Shown here one piece after another: positions 38,053 to 50,910 of a stretch of 64,000 bases of DNA (position 1 is the stretch's first letter; each line of letters begins with the position of its first letter). Under the pieces are notes generated by a model. That model was given only the letters and a program-made list of their open reading frames with translations. It was not told the origin of the DNA and ran no database searches. Origin of the DNA: Brugia malayi. Lineage: Eukaryota; Nematoda; Chromadorea; Rhabditida; Onchocercidae. The position numbers and the translations under genes are program-made. The stretch is taken from the NCBI RefSeq assembly GCF_000002995.4, contig NW_025062477.1, positions 2,436,001-2,500,000 of the forward strand, written 5' to 3'.

Positions 38053-39430
38053 ATTGATATAACGATAAATCAGAATCTAATATGTCGAAATGATGACTAA
38101 GATGCTCAAAATGACCTTCGTCTGTTTTTAAAACTTCCAAATTGCATCATATTTCTCCATAATTGCATCATACTTCTTAACGAAACAAAAAAAAAAAATA
38201 AACAAAAAAAAAAGGAATGAAACAAATTTTTATAAATTTTTTTATTCTTTAAAATTCTATGTAAAAAATCAAAAATTTCAATTTAATTTGAAACCATCAA
38301 TGTTTAATTCTCTAATTATGTACTTGATTTAAATTTAAAAAGTATTTTTGAAGAACTATTTGTTTCATTTATTAAATTAAAGTTAAATTAGGTTGAACTA
38401 TTTTAAAAAATTTTTCAAATTTATAGTTTCCCGCTTTTTCCAATCTTTTATTAAATTATTACTAATTATTGTTTCATTCGTTTATTATTTCAATAATTTT
38501 TGTTATCGAATGATAATTTTCTATTTTTTGTTTTTAATTTTTATTTGATGAAATTAATGTGTAATTAGAAATTAGTTTATTATTCTAGCATAATTCATTT
38601 AAAATTTGTTGTTAAACTTTCAGACAAATTTTATTTTTACTAAACATTAAAATCAGAGTTTGTCTGATGAGCTAGCATTGATTGTATATCACTGGAATAA
38701 TTTTAAGTGTTGGCAAATTTTCGAATATCATAATTTTAAAGCGGTTTCTTTTGATCTTTATCAAGAAGAAAATTTTAATTATTGAAAATTATCATAGTAG
38801 TTGTTTGATCTATGAGATTATCATTATCATTTGTCTAAGGATAATAATTTTATATATTTAACTAAAAATTGTATAAACTTTATCCATTTGCATTGCTTCA
38901 AATAATTTGCAATCGAAAAATAAAACGAAAAGGAAAAAATAATTTCTCATTGTCTCTTAAATTGTGAGAAATGTTATTTGCATTTTTCATTAGCATATGT
39001 TTATTAAAATGCTTTAATGATAAACATTTATTATTTTCCCAAAATTCTAACATTTCCGATAAATGGCTATAACTTAATGCGAATTTGAAAATTAATTTTT
39101 TTTTTAAAAATGAAAAAAATTAAAATTAAAATTGAATGTATGTAAATTGGCTATTTCAAGTTGTTGATATCTAATTATTATAACTAATATCGTTAACACA
39201 ATGATACTAATTTTATAACATATTTGATTTATGATTTTTGTTGAATAAAATAATTTCAAATCAAAATGAAATTCAATGTTTAAAAAAATTTCACTGAAAT
39301 ATACTGCCATTATAATTAGATAAGATGTAGAATATTGAAGAGTTTTGCAGAGTTGTGTAACCTTAATATGAAAATAAACCGAGAATTGCCCGATATTATG
39401 ATAAATATGATAATTTTCGAGAATATCAGA
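38053..39430. other. AT-rich spacer between microsatellites
   Basis: No exon, RNA gene or repeat family recognised. AT-rich with short homopolymers. Confidence 0.5.
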
Positions 39431-39433
39431 ATA

Positions 39434-39680
39434 ATAGTGTGATATGACGATAATAATAATGATGATAGTGCTGATGATTGGTGATAATGATAACAATGAT
39501 GGCTGTTGATAATGATAGTGCTGATGATTGGTGATAATGATAACAATGATGGCTGTTGATAATGATAGTGCTGATGATTGGTGATAATGATGACAGTGAT
39601 GGCTGATGATTGGTGATGATAACGATAATGATGACTGGTGATAGTAGTGATAGTGATGATCGGTGATGATGATAATGTTG
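39434..39680 (+). repeat. GATAAT/GATGAT repeat with a 50-bp higher-order unit
   Basis: The segment is made of GAT, AAT and GGT triplets. From about 39464 a 50-bp unit containing GTGCTGATGATTGGTGATAA and ACAATGATGGCTGTTGATAA is repeated nearly three times, then decays. Its triplet content is the complement of the ATT/ATC satellite at 37561-38052. The open frames on both strands are repeat artefacts. Confidence 0.9.
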
Positions 39681-39825
39681 ATAAACGAGTTTTTCTCGAC
39701 AAGTAAAAGTAATGATAATGTATGTATGCAAAGAGCGATGTGCTATTGCTGTAATGCTCATTTATATATTTTGCGCCTTGTGTCATTTGGTGCTTTTGCT
39801 TTGAATGAGAATTCTCATTATCGTA

Positions 39826-39900
39826 CGTATATATGTGTATGTGTGTATGTATGTGTATGTGTGTATGTGTATGTGTGTGTATGTGTATGTGTGTGTATTA
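39826..39900 (+). repeat. TG/TATG microsatellite
   Basis: Alternating TGTG and TATG units over about 70 bases, with no other features. Confidence 0.95.
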
Positions 39901-41139
39901 GTTTATGTTAGTGTCTGTCCATTTGCAAAATGATAAATTAAAAGCAAAGAAAGATTGCTGATAATTGTTGTCCGAATTCAATAAATTGCTTTTCACATCA
40001 GCTGTTATCAGTGATAAGTACATTTGAAAAAATATGATACTACTAAGTGATAATAAATACGTTAATGTTACAATGGTAGTTAGAAAAAAAAAAAAAACAG
40101 TACTGATTTTATTTCGAGAATGTGACTTTGAAAAAAATATACATATTTTCACAAGGGTCAAAGGTGAAAATGGATGAAATTATTCCTTCTTTGCATTTAT
40201 ACACAAACTTGATTAAAAATAAAGATTATCTTGCATGGCTTTGCTGATAAAACTTATGGAATTTTATTTATTTATTAATCATTTTCCAAATTTGAAGATG
40301 TGACAGACTTCAATTTATATTAAAGTAAAAATTTATTGACAATTAATAATATTGCTAATTAGGCTTTTCTCATTTAATTTTCATTTAATTTTTTTTTAAA
40401 GTTGGAAATTTTTTTTCTTAAAAAAAAAAAAAAAACATAAAATTTATGGGTGAAAAAAAAAAAACAAGTAGTGTAAATTAATCACAATTCAAATTTTCCA
40501 TACAATTTGAAATTGATAAATTTAAACAATGAAATTTTTTAAAAATTATGAAAACAAATATTTTTTGTTTAGTGCAAATAACAAGTATAGTTTATTCTTC
40601 TTCTTCTTCACATACATTATATTTGTTCTAAAAAAAAAAAAAAAAGAAAGAAAAAAAGTCAATTTTATATAGTAATAAGTTTTTGGTTAAATAATTTATA
40701 TAAAAACATAATTGAATAATTGAATAAAGTATAAAAATAAAATTTTAAAAATTAATATTTTTTTCATTCCAATAATTATTTTATACATATATTTATATTA
40801 AATAAATTTAGAGTAAAAATATAAATATTTATTTAATTTTTTTTTTTTAAAGTAATTGTATGTTTGTATTATTTATGTATAAATTCGTATGAAATGCATT
40901 GATGAAATAAATGTTTTATGATTGTTAACCGATCGTAAGTTTGCACTGAGCCACATGACATTGACATGTGAAAATAATTTCAAAAATGCATTGCACAGAA
41001 GAATTCTTCGATGCTTTCTCATACGGAAAACAATACAAAACTCAGTGAAATATTTGGCATTTTTCATCATCAAAAAAAAAAAAAAAAAATATATAAAAAA
41101 AAAATATTAAAAAAAAAAGAAATATATTATTTTACATAT
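39901..41139. other. AT-rich non-coding stretch
   Basis: Contains a CTT repeat near 40596 and several poly-A or poly-T runs. Open frames at 39898-40161 and 40873-41110 have no splice context or family resemblance. Confidence 0.5.
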
Positions 41140-41590
41140 GAAAAATTAAATTTAAACATATATTTTAAATTTAAAACATTACTTTTATATATTCAATAAG
41201 TATTAAAGAATAAATTTAAACACATATTTATTAAAGAATAAATTTAAACATATATTTTAAATTTAAAACACTACTTTTAAATATTTAATAAGTATTAAAG
41301 AATAAATTTAAACACATATTTATTAAAGAATAAATTTAAACATATATTTTAAATTTAAAACATTACTTTTATATATTTAATAAGTATTAAAGAATAAATT
41401 TAAACACATATTTATTAAAGAATAAATTTAAACATATATTTTAAATTTAAAACATTACTTTTATATATTTAATAAGTATTAAAGAATAAATTTAAACATA
41501 TATTTTAAATTTAAAACATTACTTTTATATATTTAATAAGTATTAAACAATAAATTTAAACATATTTTAATACGTTTAATAAGTATTCAT
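41140..41590 (+). repeat. AT-only tandem array with units of about 64 and 28 bp
   Basis: The array alternates a long element (AATAAATTTAAACATATATT, then TTAAATTTAAAACATTACTT and TTTAATAAG) with a short element (TATTAAAGAATAAATTTAAA followed by CACATATT). The two share their start, so the short one looks like a truncated copy. About five long copies are present, the last ones without the short partner. Confidence 0.85.
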
Positions 41591-42520
41591 TGCTAAAATT
41601 TCTTACTTTCTTTTTTTTTGTAGTTTTTTTTCTTCAATAATTAAATGAAAAAAAAAAGCAATAAAAGAATGAAAAGTGACGAGAAAGAAGGAGAGAGAGA
41701 GAGAGGGAGAGAGAGAAAATATGGAAATGAATTAATTTTATTTCTGTAAAAAATAAACAATTGAGGTAAAAAAAAAAAGAAAAAGAAAAATATTTGTCGA
41801 TAGCGATCAGTTACAAATGATACAATGAATTATTGTTGCAATTTTGATGTATTATAATGATTGCATTAGGAATAAAAAAATTTCAAAATTTTTTGAGTAA
41901 TGTGTTCAATTTTAAAAAATTATCTAAAAAGTCTAAAAAATCAGAGAAATTTTTTTTCTTTTTTTTTTTTTAATTTTGATGAATTTTTTTTTCATAGCAA
42001 TTAAGGATTAATGATCATAGAATATAAATAATATAAATGATATTTAGGACTATAATTTTTAATGCCAACAATGATTTATGTTAACTGTCAAATATAAATG
42101 AAATGTCAATATTAAAATTCTAAAAAATTTCAATCATCAGATAAATTTTATTATTTTTTTTTTTTTTTTTTTTAATTAACTTACTTAAATGAATTTGTTT
42201 TCTTCATTTTTATCATTTCAATGCTAGTAAATTAATTAGATTTGAAAATTTTCATCATAATATATAAGATTTTAAAGGAAAATTTTTAATAATAAAGAAG
42301 AATTGAATGCTTAAATTGCAAGGAGAATAGTTTCTCGTTGATGAATCATTCAGTATTTCCGGTATGATACAGTCTAGCAATGATATTTTAGCAAAAGCTA
42401 ACCGGAAATAAAAAATAAAATGTAAGAACTGAGATGGAAATTTTCTCAAATCTTGACAATCAACAAATTTTAGCCGATTCTTATTTCAGTACTCAGTATT
42501 TATATTCATATTCGTATTTT
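41591..42520. other. AT-rich non-coding stretch with a GA tract and an inverted repeat
   Basis: A purine tract of GA repeats lies at 41690-41715. Arms TATTTCCGGT (42354-42363) and ACCGGAAATA (42401-42410) are perfect 10-nt complements with a 37-nt spacer. No coding signal is supported. Confidence 0.5.
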
Positions 42521-42569
42521 TTTTTTTTTTTGGGGGGGGGGGGGAGGGGTGGGGGGATGGGGGGAAGAG
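42517..42569 (+). repeat. Poly-T followed by G-rich tract, possible G-quadruplex
   Basis: About 14 thymines are followed by a run of twelve guanines and three more runs of four to six guanines separated by A, T or AT. The minus strand would be C-rich followed by poly-A. Confidence 0.8.
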
Positions 42570-45500
42570 CGCTTTTATATTTCTGAAACACTGTTGACCT
42601 TTCAACATGAATATGCAAAAGGTCATAAAATTTTCTTCAACTTTTGTGCATGGAAAATAAATTTTATTTGGAAATCGAATAATCATTTTAGATAAAATGA
42701 AGAGGAAAGAAATTGGAAATTTAATAACTTTGAAATACTGCTAAGCTAAATTGAACTGTAATGGATTTAATTAAATAATAATAATGAATAATAACAATAA
42801 TAATGAATAATAATTAATAGTGATAACAAAATTAATAATAATATCAATAAAATTATGGTGATAATTATAATAATAATTAGTAATAATATTGATTAATAAT
42901 AATAATAATAATAATAATATAATTACCAATATTAAAATATTATTTAACTTTTAGTCGCTTGACTTCGCTTACTTTGTTTAGTTTATAAATAACAATAAAA
43001 TAAAGTGTTTTCATCCTCCATTTAATAATTAATTCATAAAAAAAGTTATTAATTATTCAATATTTCAACAAAAATATGCCTAAATTTGAATTTATAAATT
43101 ATATTAAAAATCGTTTAACTAAAGTATTAATGAATTTTGCAGGAAAAAAATAAAATTGTATTATAACAGATGTCATTTATATATTGAAATATAACATCCT
43201 AGTTGAAAAGTTGCTTTTACGAGAGAAAAAAAAAATATGAGAAAAAAATTTTTTTTTTAATAATTTAATTTTTGATTTTAATTATTGAAATGGAAAAGAA
43301 TTATAAAGTAGAAAAGAAAAAAGAATGAAGAAAAAAAAAAAAAAAAAGTGAAAAATTGATCATTTCGCAGGAATAGTAATCACATGAAAATAATAAATTC
43401 CGGAAAAGCAATTTTCAGTAAATGAAAAAAATGGCTCAAATTACAATTTATATTTCATCATTTCATATTGTTTTTGTTTTAGCAATCAAAACCTGTTTCA
43501 ATTTTGCACTTTTTCCTCAAAATCAGTCACTAATTTAAAATTCACTGAAACAAAAAAGAAAAGAAAAGGAAAAGAAAAAAAAAAAAAAAAAAGCATTTCT
43601 ATGTTGAATTCACAATAAATTTATTTTTTGCTAGAAAAATTTCAAATCAAATCAAAAAAAAAAAAATAATTGCTGATAAATTATGATAAAGAAAAAGTTA
43701 TTCATTTGATAGTAAAATGATTGTAAGAGAAGTAAATAGTATTAATAACTTATTTTGTAAAATATTTATGTTTATTTTTTATGTATGTAAAATATTATCA
43801 CTTATAATCATTAACAGTTAATCTAATATGTTTACCATTACAGACCTTATTTTAATCAATGCTTCGCGATAGAAATTAAATTAAAAGTGAAGAAATATTC
43901 GAGTAAATAAGATTACGTATGTCTAATCAGTTTTGAATAATAAACTAAAAGAGGTATCGAATCTGTGTCTTATCTTATCTAAATCAATTTATGTTGATAA
44001 GAGAAAAATTCTTTCATACAAATTCCAAAATGATAATACTCAAATAATTATCTGAATTGATTTAACTGTAATAGAAAATTTAATTATTCGATTTAATTGT
44101 AATAATGGAAAATCAAAATATACTTATCACTTGAATTATCCATTATCACTATTATCATTTTTAGCAAAAATTGCTTCATTATTCAAGTGATAATTATTAC
44201 CAATGAAAATGTTGCTCAAATTTAAAAGAAACTATACGAATTTGATTATGATAAAGTAGTACGTTTAAAAATATAAAATGAAATTGGATTAGTTTAACAG
44301 TAAAAAGAGATAAGGGAAAAATATGAATTTTAAAAATTTACGTTAAAAGTCGTTTTTTTTTTCAAAAAAAAAAAAGAAGTTGTAAAAAAAAAATGTCTAG
44401 ACAAAAAGATGAGTATTTGAAGACAAAAGAAAGAAATGATATTCCCGAGGTTTTTTTTTTTCCTTTTTTTTGGGCAAATATAGATTAAAATGAATGGGTA
44501 AGATTGAATATCAATCAGAAGAATTTTTTCCTTTATTTATTCTTTATACAGGTTTTTGTATGAAGAATTCAAATGCGCAATCGTCACAATAGAATAGGCT
44601 GTAAGAATAATTCAAATGCGCAATCGTCGCAATAGATAGGTAGTGATAAAAGAGACAAAAATGATTTCACTGCTTATATTATGTAACATAAATGAAAAGT
44701 TATATTTTTATCAATTCCAATTGACATAGGATAGGTGACACAAAAATCATATCATATCAATTGAATATTGATATGATATAAAAATTATGATTTTTAGTAT
44801 TGATAATATCCAATAGCAGAGAGTAAAGGATGCTGTCTATATAAGTTAGCTAAGTTTAACTCTTATCACCTGATGCAATTTCATCAAAAAGCTAAAAAAT
44901 TAAAATTAAAAAAGAAGAGATTTTTGAGAATGAAATTTTTACGTTGTTTAATTTTATGATAATATTATTTCTTATATTTCATATATGCTATTTTAGGATG
45001 ATAATAATATATCGTTTAATGATAATTAAATCTATTACAAATGAACAATCATAGGAAAACAAATGCTTTTAAACTTTATTGTAACATATTTTCAAACTAG
45101 TTTAGAATATATGAAAATATCCAATGTGAATGTTAGTTGTCTTTCACATTTCATCTTGCATATTTAAATAACTCTTTTGATGCAAACATATCGTAAAAGA
45201 TATAAATAATGAAATATAAACTCTTTCTAATTGTGTTTTAATAGTTCAAAGCAAATAATTAATAAACGACTAAAACACTTGTGTTACACTATCATTAAAC
45301 AATAGTTTCAATTTTATTACATAAATTAAATTGATCACAAATAACAGACATGTATCATAGAATTAATTTGATCTTATAATCTATGTGAGAGTAATGTCAT
45401 CTATACAAAGATGCCTAATTAAGTATCAGCTGATATTATCAGTGCCTTTTATCAGTAAGAATAATTAGCTAGATGATAAAAGGTATAATCATCAGTACTA

Positions 45501-46563
45501 TTTGATGAGATTCACATTTAACAATAAAGTCCAACAATATTGATAATAATTTGCTGAAACATGACAACATCTCAAGTCATCATTGGAATAAATGATAGAG
45601 CATTTCCTGGCTTATAGTATTTCTGAAATATAAGAAAGTAAAATTTAATTTGTTAAAAAAGATAATATTTAATCAATTAATCATCATTTAGTAGAATCGA
45701 TCAAAATGAGTTATACTGTTTGTGTTATAAATTAAATTGCAAAGTTTTCATCCAAAATTATTGTGAATTGAAATTTTGCTATGCTATCAATTACTGGAAA
45801 TAGTGAAGAGAATATGTAAATTGCGGGGGAAATACGGTTGCAAACCGGCAAAATGTTTGCTAATAACGATTAGGAATGCAAGTCGTACCTTGTGAAAGAT
45901 CTTAATCACTATATGTATATTTTTTTTTTTTACAGTGCATAAAAATATATGAAATGTAAAGTTTATAAATAACATTCAAAAAAAAAAAAGAGAACGACAA
46001 AAAAAGACAAAAAATATTGTATTAACAGATATACAGATTGTAGCATTATTTGATTTAGATTTATGCTAAAAAGTGCTAATGAAAAAATATACCCGAAAAA
46101 TGGAAAGACTATGTTTCCGAAGTATTACAGAAGAAAATAATATTCGAAAAACTTATTTTGCTGATCAATTGATGAATTAGACTTTTTACTTGCTAATAAC
46201 ATTCACTGAGAGTTTAGTTAATCACATAATAAAACAGTTTTGGTAAAAGTGAGAGACAAGAACAAATTGAAAAATACCATAGTATATATATATAAGGAAA
46301 CAATAGTTTATGTTACCAGTATCAAAAATTTTTAACTTGCAATACTGTATCTCTACCAATTTTAAAATCTATAACTAGAAATAAATCTAAAAATAATATA
46401 AGCAAATGGGAAAAAATCTATCCGAACCAGATTTTACAATAAATATTTGTTTCAATGGAACAATAAATTATAAATTGAAACGGAACAATAAATTATAATA
46501 CATTTTAACAATAAAATAATGTACATTATTTTCAAATAAAGAACTAAAAGCTCATATTATAAC
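42570..46563. other. Gene-free AT-rich region, right part
   Basis: About 4 kb up to the end of ATG14. It includes AAT/ATAAT repeats at 42772-42920, poly-A runs near 43330 and 43578, and a two-copy tandem duplication at 44569-44640. The frame at 45787-45975 (minus) is not supported by any splice or family evidence. Confidence 0.5.
44569..44640 (+). repeat. Two-copy direct repeat
   Basis: ATTCAAATGCGCAATCGTC followed by A or G and CAATAGA occurs at about 44569 and again about 40 bp later, in an otherwise repeat-free patch. This is a recent local duplication. Confidence 0.75.
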
Positions 46564-49500
46564 TCATTTCAAATTAAAATTCTTAAAAATGTTAAGAAAA
46601 CGAGGAAGGAACTCCGGTGAATGCTGACGGCTTGCATCTTCAAGAATACATTGGAAATCATGCTCAGACATACGACTTGACGGTGAGGCAAAAGCCGAAA
46701 AATCACGAAGCATTTCTTCCAAATCACTAAATGATGAGATTGGTCTCAAAGGCGTTGAAACATCATATGCTTCATCATAATAATTATCCCTATACCTTAC
46801 CATATACCATTCATCTTCTTCCTGAAATTTTAAAAGATTTGCAATTTATACATTACACTACACTGAATCAGTAAATAAAGGTTTGCAAAACAATTGCTAT
46901 CAACATAAAACATTATTAAAATATTTAAAATCACTCTTTTAGACATATGCTATAGTGTAATATAAAAGAAAAATTATAAAATTTTTTCATACAAATAAAT
47001 TTTGCAAAGACAATGATTAAGAAATGAAAAAAGGAAAGTAATTCTAAAGTTATAACCGTTCTCTCACGTTCCGCCCAACAAATCTGTCTAAGATCTTCTT
47101 CCAAAACAACTGCCACTTCGTTAGTTAGTGTATGATATCCTGGCTAAAAATCAATTAAATTATCAAAGAACTCTGAAGAATTCAATTATAACAAAATATC
47201 ATTTGAACAACTAAACTGAGGTTTAGCAACGATCAGTTTTACTGGAACAGTTTCATATATAGGAAAGCTAGCATAATTATATTCAACATTAGCAAATGGA
47301 TGTAGAAACTGAATTGTGATCGCAAATATGGAAATATTAAAAAACCACTGAAGGTAAACCTTCGGAACTGAATTGGGATCATTCACAATATTGCTGAGAA
47401 GTAGAAGATTAGCAAATGGATTAAGCGGTTCAATTAATTTTGAATCAATTCCTAGACTCAAGCATAGCATTACAACTGCACGATTCAATTTGAAAATGTC
47501 CGTATCGAATAAGCCTTCCGTCCATTTTCTGCACGACGAAAATTCTTGATATGATATCTAGAACAGAATTCTGAAACCCATTAAAAAGTATTTAATATTT
47601 TCAAAATTTTGTTTAGGTCGGCTTGAAGGGCAACAATCACAAAGTTATCTCGTCATATACCTACTTTGTCACTGGCCAAAGAATAAAAATGGAAAAAAAA
47701 GTATATATATAAGTCTGTAAAAATCTATCAAGTGACCTAAATTTCAGAAGAAAAAATCCAGAAATGATAGAAAATAAGAAACCACCTGGTCTGGTATGCA
47801 TACATCAAAATTAACGGTTAGTAAATTAACAAGCTGGATAGTATAAACAAATGCAGCGAACATGCTATGCACTGGTCGGGCAACAGGTACAGTTGGAATG
47901 CCTATGCTCAGCCATCCTTTCAAAATTTTGTATTGCGTTCGATCCGGTGCGTCACAATCACAAATCTATAACGCTCTAATATCATTACATTACAGCATAA
48001 ATATTTAAAACGGAAAAAAATTATGCTATAAGGATTTAAATCTTGATAATAACAGTATAAATGTACTGTGCAAGGTTATTTCATTAGAAACTTTTTCTTT
48101 AAATTTTTCAATCTAAAAACTTTTCAATAGTATTTAAAGGTATAATGTAAAATGGTTAAATCTAAAATGAGACAAAACACAATGAAACCAAATTTACCGT
48201 GTAACAGTGTTCCGAAGAAGTTGCACATTCTGTTGGAGCCAGGATTTCGTCCGTCGGTGGGGAAAATTCTTCTTGACTGAAGAGAACGTTGTTAAATTGT
48301 TTTGTACATTTTTTTTTTTTTTTTTTTTGCAAATATATAAGGGAATAATCCTAAATTAGAGTTTTTATAATTAATAAACATGAAATCAAGTTCATTTACC
48401 ATGCTTCAGCAATCATTTCCCGACAACGTCGTTCCACTTCATCTATGGTTGGTTCCGGTTTTAAGACTCGTTGTATAGGAAAAATTTTTACAAACCACTG
48501 TGCATTGAATTTTATAATTTTTTGCAACTAAATTGATTTCTATTAGTCCTTTTCTTGTATTTTCTTTCTGGATTTATAAGCACTTAGTTTAATATAAATC
48601 TAAGCAGGAACTGTTAAAAGTAAGCTTACATTTGATAACGATAAGTAAGGAATTCAGTATATTTTAAATGGCTAATGTTAAACAGAAATGATCACACGAA
48701 GAGAAATTGTTTCGAAACATCGTAGAATTTTCACAAAAGCATAATTTTCGAAATAAATTCCTGTAAAAGCCATCACCTTATCCTCATATGCATCGACAAA
48801 TGCTTGTAGTGAATTTGGTGGTCCACAAAGAACTTTTTGATGTCCACGACATCGTTCCTATAAACTTGCTTTAATTCGTGTAAGAAATATTTTAACTAAA
48901 TATTTTTATACACAGAATGAGGAATGCCAAAATAATATTAAATAAAAGTGAACAGCAAATTTTACATTTTTATAAGTTATGAGTAAATTGAGAAGCTAGA
49001 TGTTAGACATGAGAAAAAGGACCTTAAGCTCTTCAATTGTTTTGCGATATCTTTCGGTTTTGCTGCACATAATTTTCAGAGCAGCTTTCTTCTTTTTTAT
49101 AGCTTTCCTCCTGTCAAGAATATTTTGTTTCAAATATTCAATGGACTCATGCGTTGAATGCAACTCATCGCCTAGAGAAATCTAGAAAATCACGAAAATT
49201 ATAATCCAGGTATTTTAACTAATATTTAGATATTATTCACAAAAGAATTCTTCGAGAAAAAAAAGACGTAATAGTAGATGCTACCAAGTCTTTTTTGAAA
49301 CTAACATCAGCTGCAAAAATACTTTCGATTTCACGAGTGAAACATTGCTTCCTGTATTCTTTTTTTCTTTGCAAATTATGCTTATCAACAAATCGGACTG
49401 AAAATGGCATTCCTCATATATACAGTCAAAAATTTTTTGTTAAGTAAATATTCGTTATGCAATTATTGAATGAAGTTTTTATCAATTCTGAATAAGATAA

Positions 49501-50342
49501 AAGGAATTTCCGGTTAAAATAGCTTTCGCCTAAAAGACATAAACTTGTTCTTTGACATTGTTAGAAAATGAAAAGGAACAAACTTTTATGGTTGACACAA
49601 CTCCTACATAGGCATAACATTTTGTTGCTACACATCGAACATGGATATCTATCACCTGTCCAATCTGTTGAGTTACTGTAAGTTAAAATTTTTGGATAAC
49701 AAACGCTAAAAATTATTTTTAGAATAATAACCCAAGAAATAGCGAACGAAACAGGATCAAGCAGAAGTCATCTCCTACAAATGGCGTTAACTGTTAATCC
49801 TGAAAACTGTAAACAAATAAAGTGATAACCTATCAGTATCCATTCCTGAACTGCACATCGGTGAGTTAATACGCGTGTATATACCCAATGGTGTTATCTT
49901 ATCTATGGATGTATCAATTAAACCTCTGCAATTCACCAGCTCACTGATATCTGTGAAACACCTCATCGCTTTCCGTATTTCTAGAAAATTTCATTGTAAA
50001 TAACGCGATCCATCCTCACATACTTCTCTCCCATATTTTATTTATTTCGCCGATATAAGTGAAATTATATGTGTAGTTCGAAATGAGAAATATTTTGAAT
50101 ATATAGGGAAAAGATGACATTTTATTAATGCAAATAACAATATCATATTCTGGAAAAGTAAATCTATAAATTTTAACTTTTTCAGAAAAATTTTTCATGT
50201 AGCCTTTTCAATCTAATCAAATTTTATTTCTTTATAATGAATATATACCTGGAGTAGGTGTTGAGATAGGATTTGTAGCAAAGTTACGTGGAAGATTAGT
50301 TTCTGTATCCATCATCCACCATGTTTTCTTATCCGATAACAT
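46564..50342 (-). CDS. ATG14: ATG14/Barkor homologue, autophagy PI3-kinase complex subunit
   Basis: ATG14 directs the VPS34-VPS15-Beclin complex to sites of autophagosome formation. Exons in transcript order: 50342-50249, 49980-49885, 49664-49584, 49397-49285, 49181-49023, 48857-48777, 48527-48400, 48276-48198, 47965-47786, 47557-47360, 47143-47057, 46821-46564. They give about 517 residues (human 492). A Cys cluster typical of the ATG14 N-terminus lies at 72-86 (Cys-x2-Cys-x5-Cys-x-Cys-x2-Cys), followed by RFVDKHNLQRKK and a long Lys/Glu-rich coiled coil to about 210. KIFPIQRV (about 222-229), FAAFVYTIQLVNLL (about 313-326) and LNRAVVMLCLSLGI (about 361-374) match conserved ATG14/UVRAG-type segments. 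The tail is acidic and serine-rich. Exon 2 may instead end at 49924, and a second acceptor lies near 49677; UVRAG is a less likely identity because it lacks the Cys cluster. Confidence 0.83.
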
Positions 50343-50910
50343 TTTATGATTATACTGGGAAATTCTGAGATCTTTAATAGAAATTATTCATTCTCATTAT
50401 CACTCAGTCACGCTAAAAATCCATTAAAAAAAAATAAATAATTTAATCGCAAATCAAAAAATACTTAAAACTGAAAAGAAATGAAAAAGTAATCAATGGA
50501 TATCATAAAATGAACATATCACTTCATATCAATCAAATCAATATGTGATTATAAGTGATATGATGGAATGCTTTTAAAGAGATAACAGGGATTAAAAACA
50601 CTGATAATAGAAGATATGGGAGGGAAGAAGAGGGAAAGAAGGAGAGAGAGAGAGGGAGAGGGAGAAGAGAGAGAGAGAGGGAGAGGGAAAGAAGTTGACA
50701 GACGAAGGTTAACAATTCGTGCCCGTTAGAATAAAAATGTACAATATCAAAGCAATTCAAAACATTCCTTCTGGCAAAATGCCCAACAAAGTGTTTTGAA
50801 TTAGTATTGATCAATGAGTAGTGTTCGGCTTGCTTGCAAGGAGATAGAGGTGACAGCTCTCTTTTAACATTGTGATACTTTTTGTTGCTATCTGTTCGCT
50901 AGTGATGTCA

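Noticed and set aside
39316..39911. Overlapping minus- and plus-strand frames over the GAT and TG repeats
   Set aside because: Open only because of repeat composition; no start context, splice sites or family resemblance.
50533..50814. 93-aa minus-strand frame over the GA block
   Set aside because: Ser/Leu run is the complement of the GA repeat; no supporting signals.
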